NCBI GenBank assembly: GCA_025769875.1
Contig: JAGFNK010000277.1
Location: 1-64,000, forward strand
Reading direction: 5' to 3'
Source of the DNA: Russula earlei
Lineage: Eukaryota > Basidiomycota > Agaricomycetes > Russulales > Russulaceae
DNA: 64,000 nt
How positions within the stretch are numbered: the first letter of the stretch is position 1; the number at the start of each line of letters is the position of its first letter. Under the pieces are notes generated by a model. It was given only the letters and a program-made list of their open reading frames with translations. It had not been told where the DNA came from and did no database searches. Below, piece after piece: positions 1 through 11,089 of this stretch. The position numbers were made by a program, and so were the translations under genes.

Positions 1-665
1 GCCTTGGATTTGGAGGCTCACGACCCCTTCAGCCTAGACTCGCGAAGATATCAGAAACGATCAAGCCGTATGACCAAGGAGGAAACTTGCAAGAAAATCT
101 TCGATGAGGCTCGTGATCGCTTTTATCTGACCCTGGATGGAGGCCGCATCTTCTCTACTACGGAGGATTCGGGTCAGCCTTCCGCGCGATGCGATCGTTT
201 GCAGGTCATCCGTGATGGTTTCAAGAGACCTGAATCGGGATCAGGATCAGCTCGCCACGATTGCACCCAATTTGAGAGCGAGGCAGAAGAATTATTACTT
301 GGAAAACCTTGTGACGAAATCGACGACAGATTCCGGGATATTGTTTGCCTTTGAGCGGCTTGAAAACGGATTGTTCCAGGTGTTCAGCGGCCGACCAGCT
401 CGTCGATGTCGTTAATGTTGTTGGCCGTGGTCTGGGGTATGACGATATCAGATCATTTCTCGGTTGTCGTAGTGGCATAGATTACCTGGACGATGTCAAC
501 GACTTGAAGTAGTCCAATCAGGGATCCCTTTATGATAGATCCTGCTGGAGGAGGAATCGCAACTGTGGTCTCCTTGAGGACGGAGAGCGAAACGATCAAT
601 CCAGCGACGGCAGTCGAGCGCACATTTTTTGCCCTCTTTTTTCCTGCACGTTTAGAAGTCGGCAT
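1..665 (-). pseudogene. NLR (NACHT-WD40) paralog, broken N-terminal exons, runs off the left edge
   Basis: The stretch matches, at high identity and in the same exon order and strand, the first exons of the intact NLR at 19.7-20.35 kb. Exon 1 starts with an ATG at 665-663 and encodes a basic start followed by a helical region (VLKETTVAIPPPAGSIIKG). Exon 2 begins near 440 after a CCAG acceptor. Relative to the intact copy it has two 1-nt deletions and one 2-nt deletion within about 60 nt, and the first gives an in-frame TGA near 395. The third exon (LRSREDAASIQGQ) is still readable near 110-225. The NACHT and WD40 parts would lie to the left of the window. The shared homology continues about 80 nt upstream of the ATG. 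A decayed tandem paralog is the simplest reading; rescue by alternative splicing is less likely. Confidence 0.8.
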
Positions 666-1129
666 GGGATGTAATAGTAGTAGTTGGGATGTTGCAAGGA
701 CAGGACTACTCGGATATCCGATAAGTCGGCGATAGCCGAGCCAGATAACACAACCCGATTTGATTCATTGACGATACCTTTTATACATACAAAAAGCAAT
801 AAACAACGATTACAACACAGAAGCCAATGCTGAGATGAAACAAATACCACAAGAGTAAAGGGCTCTCTACCCCGGGGCAGACAAAAAAAACAACTTACAG
901 GACCATAGCAGTCGTTCAAAAGGCCGAAGGGCACAATGCAAAGCAACGAAACAGATACCACAGAAAGCAGCACGATGTGCCTAGGTGACGCAGAGGAGGG
1001 ACAAGGGCAGATTGATACAAGAAGGGCGATGTAGAAGGCGTGGATGGAACAAAAATTTCATGAGCCGGACTGTTGCAAAGACATAATAAAATGTCTGGCT
1101 GACGCGTGAGCCCAGAGGTCCTGGTTCTA
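666..1129. other. Intergenic: NLR paralog 5' flank, then unassigned DNA
   Basis: About 666-750 is the 5' flank of the broken NLR paralog and is nearly the same as 20355-20440 beside the intact NLR, including a shared block ending in the motif GGCGATAGCCGAGCCAGATA. From about 750 to 1129 I recognise no gene or repeat. The tail of the neighbouring transcription-factor relic may reach into it. Confidence 0.6.
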
Positions 1130-4100
1130 CCATCGGATGGCATGGACTTAAAGGGTCCAGGGGAAAGATCTACCGTGTGTAACTGGGTCGGTGTGAGCTT
1201 AGCTGCGAAGTCCTTTTGCAGGTTCTGATAGGTATTCATGCCATTTCCGATCGTGTTTTGTGTGATCTTGAATCACCCTCTGCTTCTGCCGGCCAAAAGA
1301 ACCTGCGAGTGTTAGAGTCAACCCAATCTAGTCGAGAGGTTGTAAGAGACAAGCGTCTGCTGACCCTGGCATCATTATATTCGGCCACCAGGTCGGTTTT
1401 GGGATTGCTTGCAGTAGTCGTGAGCAAGTCATTGTTCCTAGGCGTGGTGATCGTGTCAAAACGTGAAGTCCATCAGTTCCCAGTTGGCCTACGACACCAG
1501 AACTGAAATCTGGTGGTTGTTCCAGGACGTAGTTTCCTGGTCCTTCCGTAGAAACTGCATTTGTTGAAATTGGGCGGAGCCTTCGCCCCGCTATTCTGTG
1601 GCACGGACTGATGGAAATCTGGGGTGCCCGCGTTGCCACTAACACCTGACGATAAGTGACGACGAGGTTGTGTTCTGCGGCAGCTGCTGCTGCTACTTGT
1701 CGTTCTTGCTGTTGCTGTGGTGGTCGCGGTGTCGTGATTGTGGTGGTTGCTGGTACCTTGGCTTACTCAAACCGCTCTGCCATCTGCTGTGGTGGTGGTC
1801 CCCGTTGAGGCATACGTCCTTGGGCCCGTGCCGTCGCGTTTACGTATCGCCAGTAAGTTTGCCAGGAAGTGCGAGTACAACTTTGGTGTGTGGCGCTCAT
1901 CAATTGCAATTTGGGAGACCCGATCGTGGCAATGAGGCGTTCGAACACTTTGTAGACCTTTGTTTCAAGCCCTGGGTGATAAACCTTGAGCATTCTTGGC
2001 GGAAGAAGCTAAAGCAGATGCAAGTCAGAAACTCCGACCAAGACCACGGGGGCGATAGAAGGCGGACGGGTACCTTGAATATGACGCCGAGGGCGAACAC
2101 GGCAAATACGAAATAACGTTAGGCTTGCTCAGAGGGAAGTGGCCCAGTCCTTTCACGCACCATCTGGTGCAAAACGTAATGTAACCTGTCGGGACCAAGA
2201 AATCGACGAGAACCGTGACGACGGTCTTGGCGCTCTCCAGGCGCTTGAAGAAGACCAGTTTCATATTAATTTTGGCCAACACTGCACGACGATGTGAAAT
2301 CTCTCACCCTTGGTGAAGAAGACCTTGTCATGGCTTCAAGGCCCCATTGGAACGCACTTTGGAACCCGAAAGAGAACATGACGAGCCTCGCATAATTGGT
2401 GTAGCTGTAGGGCGAAAGAAACACAAGTGAGCCAGCGAATCTGGCAGAACAAATGCCAGAGAGATATACAATGGAAGAAGCTTGACGCGGAACTCGCAGG
2501 CGGCGTCTGTAACGTAAGAAGATGGTCAGACAAGTCCGAGATAGCCAAAACAATGGGTACCACGTACCAGAGTGGTCCGAATCCCTTTCGAAGGGCTCTG
2601 ACCACTCCTGAAAACAGTTGGTCAATAGCCAGTCATGCTCCAGCGTCACTGCCCGGAAGTCGATTGAGTGGTTCAAGCTATTAGGTACAGTGGGACCCGA
2701 GAAAACTTTTTGGTGGAATTTGTTGACAATCCGGAACAGCGACGTGTAAGCGATTATGAGCACGTCATATTGATAAGCCTGGACAGGTCAGCAGAGTTTA
2801 CAAATGCCAGCGGAGGGAGGATGGGGAGGAGCGGATAACGCAACGTACAGGGTGATTGTTCGGAGAGGACTTGTATAATTCGAGGGATTTACGCACGATG
2901 CTAGATACCGATCATTAGCGAGGGAGAAAGTCGACGAGAAGAAAAAACGCACAAGTCCTCTTTCAACGTCGATGGCTTGCCAATCTGCGTAGCGGTCGAC
3001 TTGTCGATGTTAAAACAGATTATCCAAATCCGGGTGCGGTTCAACATCTCCAGCTCCTGCTGCTCCATAGTCGGCTTCTTCGAATGCAGGATATGTAGAT
3101 TCAGATCTGTCGCAACTCTAGCACCACAGAGTTCAAATGAGCGTGGGCCATGACATGCTTCGTCTTGAGGAAGATCCACACACCGAATGGCAAGACAGGT
3201 GTACAACCAACTACGATCTTCTTCCCACCGGCGGGCGGGCACAGCATAGATGCTCAAGAGAATATATGCTTTGCACAGCTCAACAGATTTCCATTCATCA
3301 ATCAGTGCATTGGCCGCGGCCGTCTTGGAAAAGTGCATGGCGATCGGGTACACTTCGCGCTTTTCCGAGTAGCGTAATGAGATTGCGCAGACTATGTGAG
3401 GAATATAGCAGGTGAACACATGAACGTTGTTGGAGGGGGGATTGTGACGAACCAACAGTGAACAAGAATGGACACTGGCCAGTGGGCGTGTGTAATTTGG
3501 CCTCATGAACGGTGCGATTCCAGATATCAATGAGAGCTCCTACACACAAATATTAATTCGCATATAGAAGCTGGCCAATGTGAGGTCGGCGTGAATACAA
3601 CAATGGACTCACATTTCTCCATGTCATCGCGTCACCAGCCTATGCACCAATATGTCCGGTGGACTCGTCTTGTTGATTAATGACTCGCGCAGACCGAGAT
3701 CCAGAGACGGGCCTGGCATGAAATATGACTTGTTGGCGACACCCTATCAACAATACAAAAGAGCCAGAAGCAACACCTCAATCCAGAAAAAGTTCTGTCC
3801 AGACAAGAATATTCTCACACCACTTCGTCGTCGTCCGCAGCTGCAGCATTTTCCTTACAGGTCATTTCCAGTGCAGTACCTGTGGAATGTACTGATCGCA
3901 AGCTTTGCACGGAGCCCGATGGGAACAGCATCGTCTGGGTATGGACCAATGTCTGATTCTACGAGGGTGTTGGGCGACACTGGTACATCTTTCGAGCCCG
4001 ACGATGGAGGGGGCTATTGAGCGCGCTCCTGAGACGCCAGCTCTTCGTCGGATTCATCCGATTGGCCGGCAACTTGTACGGCACGCGCGTCGAGGTGAAA

Positions 4101-5160
4101 CGGATGCGCGGCGGGGGCAGAGTGGGTAGGTGAGCGAACGGAGGACTGTAGCCGGTCGAGCCACGCGATCACATTCTGCCGGTGTTGATCATTTGAAGAT
4201 GTTGCGTTGTGGTATGCCTCGATGGGTTGTGGAGCTGATGTGACGAGGTCGGGATAAGCGCCGAAATCTTGATAGGATGGGTGTGGAGACGCACCTGCTT
4301 TACGAGGAAATCAATAAGCTCGTCCTTTTGTTTGGGCAAGAAGATATTCGTGTTTACTAAAGGGCGAGGAAACAGAAAACGAGGGAGCGCGGGAATGGGC
4401 AGAGTTCGGCATTTCGAGAGAAGGGGCGATGGAAAGGGGGAAAGGTAGACAGATTTTAAAAGCGCATGACGGTGCACGCCAATAGGGTGGGCCAGGCGGG
4501 AGAGCACTCACTTTCACTCCTGTGTTTTCGGCCTTGGACAATACAATCATGCTTGCCGGATCTGCAACGCTTGCACATCTCCCCAGGAGGAAAATATTAT
4601 TTCATCTGACGTGCGCACGGGATCGAGTTGCCAAGGATGAAAGGATGAACGGGATTGGGAGTTGGTGTTCGCAGGGGAAGCGGGACGTCAGCGCCGTTCT
4701 GTCGCGTCAGGTGGGGGGAGTGAGAACGCACCTTGAGGCGTTTGCAATAGGTACACGCTCTGGGACTGAGTTAGCAGCGAAGATACAGAAGAGACAAGAC
4801 ACGGAAGCACAGAACCGGGGTTAGGAGGATAGCGAAAAGCCAGGTTTGAGAGAGGGGCGCGAATTGTCGTTCGGTTGATAAAGAAAATTCCAAGAGGCAA
4901 CATGAAGATGACACGGCAGGCAAGAAAAATCAAGGCATGAAAATAAATTGAAGGGAAGGGAAAGACATCAGCCTCGGAAAAAGCGGCGGTATAAAATGGT
5001 AAAGCACTCACAGTCGATTGGTATTCGACTGAGGTACGTTCGGGTCAATGTTCGCGCCCGCCATGTCTTCATCTTCATTTTCGTCAGTTTCGGGTCGGTG
5101 ACGCTTGCGCCTATTCGTTTTAGGAGACGTGGAGTCGTCCCCTCGTCTAAGGCGAGGACT
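1130..5160 (-). pseudogene. PriB-like Zn2Cys6 transcription factor, frameshifted
   Basis: Read on the minus strand, this has the layout of the agaric PriB-like family: an acidic/basic leader, RLPRACTYCKRLK (exon ending near 4737), CKRCRSGKHDCIVQGRKHR after an intron (near 4590-4530), a short coiled-coil (KQKDELIDFLVKQ), the linker GVANKSYFMPGPSLDLGLR near 3700, and the fungal-specific TF domain from 3540 to 2900 (CPFLFTV|VCAISLRYSEK, ARRWEEDRSWLYT, LNRTRIWIICF, GKPSTLKEDL). The C-terminal part (RLVMFSFGFQSAFQWG, KTVVTVLVDFLVPTGY, PTWWPNIMMPG) reaches about 1330, and MNTYQNLQKDFAAKL lies beyond. Damage: an in-frame TAG near 4016, a frameshift near 2335, another before 1240, and the third zinc-cluster cysteine expected after CKRLK is not evident. 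The family is sure; loss of function is likely, though unusual splicing could hide some lesions. Confidence 0.72.
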
Positions 5161-5933
5161 GGCGAGAGAGGAGGTGGGCGAGGTCGTGTTCGAGGTCGGG
5201 AGCGTGGGACGGGTCGGAGAGCGCGATCTGGGTGAGGATGCCGACGGTGCCGTGCCATTTCCACGTTCGCAGGCGCGGCCGTGGAGAAGAGGCGAGGATG
5301 GCGCGAATGACGCGTCGGATGGTGGAGTCGATCTGTCGGATGATTTGTTGCTCGGGAGGATGAGGATGAGAGAGGAGGATAGATCTGGCGAGACGCAGGT
5401 GATAGAGCTATCCCGCGCGTCCGTAGAGCCATTCGTTGCTTGCTTCTCCCCCTTCCTCGAGCGCGGTGTCGTCAGTCAGGGCAGGAGCGAACGCGCAAAG
5501 TTGTTGCGCCACGGCGAGTGCGTCTGAAGGAGATGCGCGCAGCCGAGCGCCAAAAGTGCCAAAGTATCGTTTATGATGCCAGATTTGTTGGGCATCGGAG
5601 GAGGAAGAACAGAGGGCGCATCGGTCGTATGCCAGTGGGAAAAACGAAGGGCTCGTCGATGGAACCATTCGTGGCAGCTTTGATCGTGGATGCGGAGGTC
5701 CGACTCGGAGGATGGGGCAGGGTACAAGGTGTGGAGGCGGTGGAAGAGAAGTGCGATACCAAGCACACCGTGGTAGAATCCTCCCCTCGCTTCATTGTCG
5801 CTGAAGGAAGATGGAGGGTACTGGGTGGTGGGTGTGGCAAGGTGTGCTGTGACTGTTGACGGGCAAAGGCAGGATCTTGTTGGGGAACAGGAGATTCAGG
5901 AGGAGTAAAGTATCGCGATCGTGTTGTTAGCAT
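5160..5933 (-). pseudogene. LanC-like (lanthionine synthetase C-like) protein, 5' fragment
   Basis: The minus strand reads SRYFTPPESPVP at the start (ATG at 5933), then GGFYHGVLGIALLFHRLHT, then DTLALLALGCAHLLQ, ALTDDTALEEGG and ASNEWLYGRAG, then RTWKWHGTVGILTQIALSD and LEHDLAHLLSRQSS. This matches the first part of eukaryotic/fungal LanC-like proteins, which form an alpha/alpha barrel. The pieces lie in three frames: a shift near 5800, another near 5525, and a TAG at about 5410 where the family has an aromatic residue after GRAG. The second half, with the zinc-binding CHG region, is absent. The fragment runs straight into the leader of the transcription-factor relic on the same strand, so it is truncated, either by a rearrangement or by a fusion that later decayed. 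Confidence 0.65.
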
Positions 5934-6086
5934 GCGAAGTGGTGGATTCTACTAATGCTGGGTTAGTGCCGAGACAAAGATGATATCGAGTGTGCTGGGA
6001 AATAAAGACGGAAGTACGTACAGTCTTGCTCGGTTAGCAGTAACCGCCGCGCCGTCGTTTTCAACAGTCGGTTGGTCCCTCTTACC

Positions 6087-8320
6087 ATGTTCTCAAGGCT
6101 GCTCCCAGCTTTGCCGGCTTTCGTAGGAGTGGCCGTCGCCGCTTTACAGCTCCGTGTACAACTACCTGGTTCCTCTTCTGTCGTTCCAGCGCAGCTCTCC
6201 ACACAGGCAGAAGTGACCCAAACATCGGTTGATCACTCGTCCGTTCACGGTGATCGTCCATTTGGACCACAGTTTGAGCCTGTCGGAGAGCTCAGTGCGA
6301 TAAGTTCTGACCAATGGACTACATTGAGTCATCCCGTCTTCCCGAGCTACACCGTGAGGATCAAGCAGTCTCGCTTTTGCGATACTACTGTCAGGTGAGT
6401 ATCACGTATGTGTTTCCGAAACATCCATCATGGACCACCGTCTAGGGCGTACACCGGCTACATAGATTTTGAGGCAAGACATCTTTTCTTCTACTTTTTC
6501 GAGAGTAGAAACGCCCCGGATAGGGACGATGTGATCTTCTGGACAAATGGAGGTGAGCCTCTCGATTTCGCCGTCTTCTTCCCATAGATTCGTCACGTCA
6601 TTGTGTCTGTCCCGGATGACTTGCATGGACCCCATTTACTATGTAAACGTCTATGGCCTCCTGGATCACATTGACAGCCCAATTGCAGGCCCTGGTTGTT
6701 CGTCCTCTCTTGGACTTTTCATGGAATTAGGTATGTCCATGCGAACTGTCTTCCATCACAACCAAATTATTATGATTTTTAGGACCATGTCGGGTTACAA
6801 GCGCAACCGATGATCCACAGTTCTTCAAAGAATCGTGGAACAGCAACGCCAATGTGTTCTTCGTTGACCAGCCTGTCGGCGTTGGGTTTTCTTATGCCGA
6901 ACATGGCCAGTCAGTCGTGCGTGATATATTCGCGCACTTCCGCTCTCCATTGTCCTTGACCTACTTGCTATACAGAGCACCTCCGAAGAAGCAGCTCGAG
7001 ATATCGCTGCGTTCATTGCGATCTTTTTTGAGCACTTCCACTCGTTCAAAGGGCGTGCTTTCCACATGGCCGGTGAATCATATGGTGTAGGTTTCGATGT
7101 CTCCCCTATTTTGAACTCCTTACCGAAGGACCGCTCTGCAGGGACGATATATTCCACTCTTTGCTTCCGTGGTGTATGACCAGAACGCTTTGCTTGCCGG
7201 CAAAGGCTTGACCCCGATCAACCTTAAATCGATCATCATTGGTATGTGTCCTGAAGTATGCGCCATTGGTTTACTGACCCCAGTCCTCAGGCAATGGATA
7301 TACTGACCCTTCGACGATGACAGATGGATACTACTATATGACGTGTACCCCTTCCTCTCTGCCCCCTGTGGTGGATATTAGGTTAGATTTCAGTTTTCGT
7401 CCGCTTTCAAAGATATATTCTCAATCCCTTTCAGCTCGTGCGTTCGCATGAAGAAGGCAGTATGTTGGGTTCTCATATTCTTGATCTGAAGTAAAGAAGA
7501 CCATCTACTACCGCCAGCTTCCCCGATGCAAAAAATGGCTAAAGGACGCGTGCATGGACATGTACGACGCGATGAACTGTAAGGCCGCCTCTACCTTCTG
7601 TTCGACCGAGATTTCGCAGCCCTTTTATGCTACTGGTTTGTCCATGACTACTCCCTGTTTGAGTCACCTTTCTGATGTGCGTAGGGCTCAACTACTATGA
7701 CATGAGCAGTCCCTGCTTGGATCCCAAGAGCTTATGTTATCCGGTCATTACGTACGTCTCGACCCGTCGCACATTAACGATTCTACACTTCTTCTCATAG
7801 GACCATCTCGCGCTTCCTCGATCGCCCTGATATTCGCGCGACGCTCGGCGTCGACCCGCACGTTCCCCAAAATTTCACCTCTTGCTCGGAAGAAGTTTCA
7901 TCGGCGTTCGACGCGGCGGGTGATCACTTGCAGAGCTCGACGGAATACATCGCCGCGCTGCTGGCGCGCCAGGTGCGCGTGCTCATCTATGTCGGGACGT
8001 ACGATTGGATATGCAACTGGGTCGGAAACGAGGCGTGGACTCTCGCACTCGAGTGGCACGGTCAACGGGATTTTGCGGCGCTCCCGCTGCGCGAATGGCA
8101 CGTCGACGGTCGCATCGTGGGCAAGACCCGCGGCGCGCACGGCCTTACATTCGCCACCGTCGACAAGGCCGGTCACATGGTGCGTTATTTGTGGAACCCT
8201 CTATTAATGTTTTTTTTGGGGGCTTACTGGGCGTTGCGTGGATTTTTCAAGGTGCCGTATGACAAGCCGAAAGAGGCGGTCGCTCTTATCAATCGATGGC
8301 TTGCCCAGGAGGAACTCTGA
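6087..8320 (+). CDS. Secreted serine carboxypeptidase, family S10 (carboxypeptidase Y-like)
   Basis: Twelve exons join to an open frame of 516 codons plus stop: 6087-6394, 6446-6552, 6689-6730, 6783-6916, 6976-7086, 7142-7241, 7291-7381, 7435-7459, 7518-7635, 7685-7751, 7801-8179, 8252-8320, all with GT-AG introns and consistent phases. The enzyme removes C-terminal residues from peptides in the vacuole or outside the cell. MFSRLLPALPAFVGVAVAAL is a plausible signal peptide. The oxyanion/substrate motif NGGPGCSSS spans exons 2-3, the catalytic Ser is in GESYGG across exons 5-6, the Asp in VGTYDWICNWVGN, and the His in DKAGHMVPYD across exons 11-12. Paired cysteines typical of the family are present (MTCTP, SCVRMKKA, PRCKKW). 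Length is normal for S10. It is the only clearly intact gene in the first 15 kb. The start is the first ATG of the open frame. Confidence 0.93.
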
Positions 8321-8700
8321 CTTGCTCGTAAGATGTGTGGGAGGTGTGCAGAAAGTCGGCGGCGGCGTCAACAGTGTGGACCGGTCGGTTGTAAATTAGA
8401 GGAATGAACCAAACACGTTTCTCGTCCGAGCAACGGCGCAGGTGTGCTTCAGTCGGGCGAAACGGTGGCCCCATGCTCAAATCACACTCTCTGGTGTTCG
8501 TCCAGCTCTTTTATGGCACACACAATCCTTGCCAGTGTGGTGAGGTGCATGTGTTGGTTGCGCGATGCATCGATGCAGCGCTATGCCTTTTCAACGCCTA
8601 CAGATCCCGCGGTTTGCGTCGTGACCCTCAGGTCAATCTTCTCACCACCATTGAGAGCGCCCACCGCCAAAGAGATGTGGGAGACCAGGGTCGACTTTGT
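8321..8700. other. Carboxypeptidase 3' flank, nothing recognised
   Basis: This stretch follows the carboxypeptidase stop. I see no convincing coding segment, repeat or RNA gene. It may hold the carboxypeptidase 3' UTR and the lost promoter of the P450 relic. Confidence 0.4.
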
Positions 8701-8733
8701 CTCTCGCTATGTCAGAGGTCCTCGGAGAAAGTG

Positions 8734-9296
8734 GCCTCCGGGCCCTCGGCGTTTACCGATCATTGGGAATGCCCTTCAATAGATCTTGGTTTCTTTCAAA
8801 GGAACCCTTCGGTTAGTCCCCGATCATCGTCTGCCCAATAAGTGGTTAGATGCTGGGTTCACGGGAATTACAGAAGAAATCATGTATCTCGACGTGGCCG
8901 GGACAGCCTACGGTCGTGATCAACAGTCCCAAAGTAGCTTCCGAGCTCCTCGAGCGACGTGCGAGCAGCTATTCTGATCGACCCCGACTCACCGTGGCAC
9001 AGGAAATCCGTAACAACGGCCTGGCGTTCACGAGGATGAATTTCAGGGATCGGTAGGTGCTGCTTTGGTTCCGATTGTGAGTTCACAAAGTGCCAATGCG
9101 CAGCTCACGTCGTTGTGCCGTGCACGAAACTCTCAGCAAGAGGGCAGTGCAGAGCGATGATTATATTCAGACGAAGGAGGCTTTGTCTGATCCCTCTGCG
9201 AGTCTCAATCCAAATAAGCAAATCCAACGCCTTGCGGAATCCACAGTTATGTCCGTTCTTTACGACGATCATGTCACTGTTGCGAGCTCACCGTAT
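8734..9296 (+). pseudogene. Cytochrome P450 N-terminal remnant
   Basis: The plus strand reads KWPPGPRRLPIIGNAL, the proline-rich hinge of microsomal P450s, then MYLDVAG and, after a frameshift near 8900, QPTVVINSPKVASELLERR followed by SYSDRPRL. These are the beta-1 and helix-B signatures of basidiomycete P450s (CYP64/O-methylsterigmatocystin-oxidoreductase-like). After an intron at about 9055-9105 the text ETLSKRAVQ and STVMSVLYDDHVT matches the helix C-D region. A stop follows NAL directly, and no I-helix, ExxR or heme-cysteine motif is present downstream, so only about the first third survives. It ends just before the hairpin at 9318. Confidence 0.7.
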
Positions 9297-9317
9297 AAAT
9301 GCTTTGACAATGTAGGG

Positions 9318-9408
9318 AATAGTTATACCCAAGTTAGATATGCCAATTGTCCTTCCATGCGACGAAGCCCGATCGCATGGAAGGATAACTAACTTGGGTA
9401 TGACTATT
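9318..9408. repeat. Inverted repeat (hairpin) at the P450 remnant's broken end
   Basis: The left arm AATAGTTATACCCAAGTTAG and the right arm, reverse complement AATAGTCATACCCAAGTTAG, pair over about 36 positions in total. A second matching block is TCCTTCCATGCGA on both arms. The left arm carries about nine extra bases and the loop is under ten bases. The size and form fit a small fold-back or MITE-like insertion. It sits where P450 homology stops. Confidence 0.7.
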
Positions 9409-9687
9409 GCAGTGAACTCCGGGGCAGAGTCGGTCATATCGCAACAGTCATAGCATGATCACACTCCGAATCAGCCACGCGGCGATGCCAGGGTCGTATT
9501 ATACCTGCAAGGTCTTGTCGTGTGGGCTGACGCACGATCAAACATGGAAGCGAGAAGACTTGCGTTTAACGAAGACTATGCCATGTTCCTAGCAAGCTGT
9601 ACCCATCTCAACTGTGGCATTTGACGTCAAAGTAATACAATGGGGGGGGGGGCCGACCAAGTTTCAGCGCATCTCTGATACAGAACA
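9409..9687. other. Intergenic, nothing recognised
   Basis: No gene is seen. A run of ten G lies near 9643-9652. Confidence 0.3.
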
Positions 9688-10403
9688 ATGATCGCAATCA
9701 TGGGAGAACCAGCCGGTGAGTTTGGGGCAACTCTTGCCACTTGCTGCTTCAGGGTCGCGAAACCGGGAGCTGACTGTGGCCACCCCACACCCCACATGCA
9801 TTGCATGGTGGGAGTTCCATCCCTGTGGCCCCGGTTTTACCGTCAAGAACGTCAGCAGCGGGACCTTCCTTGTGCTCGAAGACCTGCAGGGGCTCCATGC
9901 GGAAACAAGCGTGGAGGTCGTCACCGGGGACTTCCCGACGTGCTGGGAGATGGAAGTCATGGATAACGGCAGCACGGAGGACGGCGAGAAAGCGAGGATG
10001 TGTATGCACGGTGCGTAGAAGGTTGTGGTTGGTTGTGCTACCGTGGGTTGCTACACTTGCCCGATTTTATGGTAGCATACGACTGCCGCGCTACGACATG
10101 GCCCTTGGCCTCAAGGGAGGCTATGCGGGGGCGCCGGTACATTTCGGCCTTTCTCCTCAGCCTCCATGTCCTCTCCGTGTCTGACAGGAGACGATGTAGC
10201 TTTTCCTGACCAAGGACGTGAACGCGATGAGCACGTACTGGCGACTGCGCGCGCCACGGCGCAAGCAGGTCATGAAGTATCCACCCCTCTTGAGCATCGA
10301 AACTGTCCGGCACGGTGGGGTGACGACCTTGATAACGACCACGAGCGTGACGACAACGACGAGAACCGTAACGCGGGTTGTTATGGACAACGACCCATGT
10401 TGA
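9688..10403 (+). CDS. Possible small beta-trefoil-like protein with Thr-rich tail (uncharacterised)
   Basis: An ATG at 9688 opens MIAIMGEPAG, followed by a GT-AG intron (about 9716-9752). The next exon reads WWEFHPCGPGFTVKNVSSG, LVLEDLQGL and PTCWEMEVMD, then after another intron IRLPRYDMALGLKGGYAGAP. Spaced W, GPGFTVKN and LGLKG blocks resemble the repeats of small basidiomycete beta-trefoil (ricin-B-like) proteins. The last segment ends with a Thr-rich stretch, TTLITTTSVTTTTRTVTRVV, and a stop at 10401-10403. The phase at the second junction does not keep the best-looking frame, so either the splice site is different or the gene is damaged. Function unknown. Confidence 0.35.
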
Positions 10404-11080
10404 GAAAGCCACCTCGGACGGGACGGCGATCATCAGGAAAAACCTCCTTTGCTAGCGAGGAGCTAGCGACAGAATAATTTAGCAATAAGCGAAATAAGGC
10501 AGATAATCATGTAATAGCTGTCAATAACTGTCAATAACTGTCAGTAAGTCCCGCTCCCCGCTCGATCACTCGATCACTTGCGGTCGTCAAAAGTACGCGG
10601 CTAAGTGCATACTTCAGCCAAGCCGTCGTATAACTGGGGTTTCAAGGCTGAGGCATAGCATTGCTTGGAATCAGAAGGCAGACTCTTTATTTCCATGCGG
10701 ATAGTTAGTTAGCAAATGTTTTCAATGTGTATTGACTGTTGCGTCTCCGTCTATTGCCCAGCCAAGTAATAGTATACTATATCGGCCGGAAATACAGGTA
10801 GTCGATAATGTCTCCCCATTCAGGACGAAATTATCGCCCCTCTTCTCATCACTCAGCCAATTCTTCCGCCCCGGCCCCTTCGACCCATCTTGATACTTCA
10901 CACCCTCGCCCAAAGGAGGGAACACACGCATGCAGGGACATTCAGAATGATAGAACTCAGGTTCTATTATTATAGACTAGCCTACTCGTATGTTCATGTT
11001 TATAGACCAGAGTCGAGTGGCTAAAAGAAGAGAAAATAAAAAAAGAATAGAAAGGGAAAGAAAAGCCTAGTGAGAGGTGG
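10404..11080. other. Intergenic, nothing recognised
   Basis: A few direct repeats of CTGTCAATAA occur near 10515-10545. No gene or RNA is seen. Confidence 0.3.
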
Positions 11081-11089
11081 GTGAGCATG

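Noticed and set aside
4..354. 116-codon plus-strand frame at the left edge
   Set aside because: It lies opposite the third NLR exon and its counterpart at 19641-19979 is the same antisense shadow.
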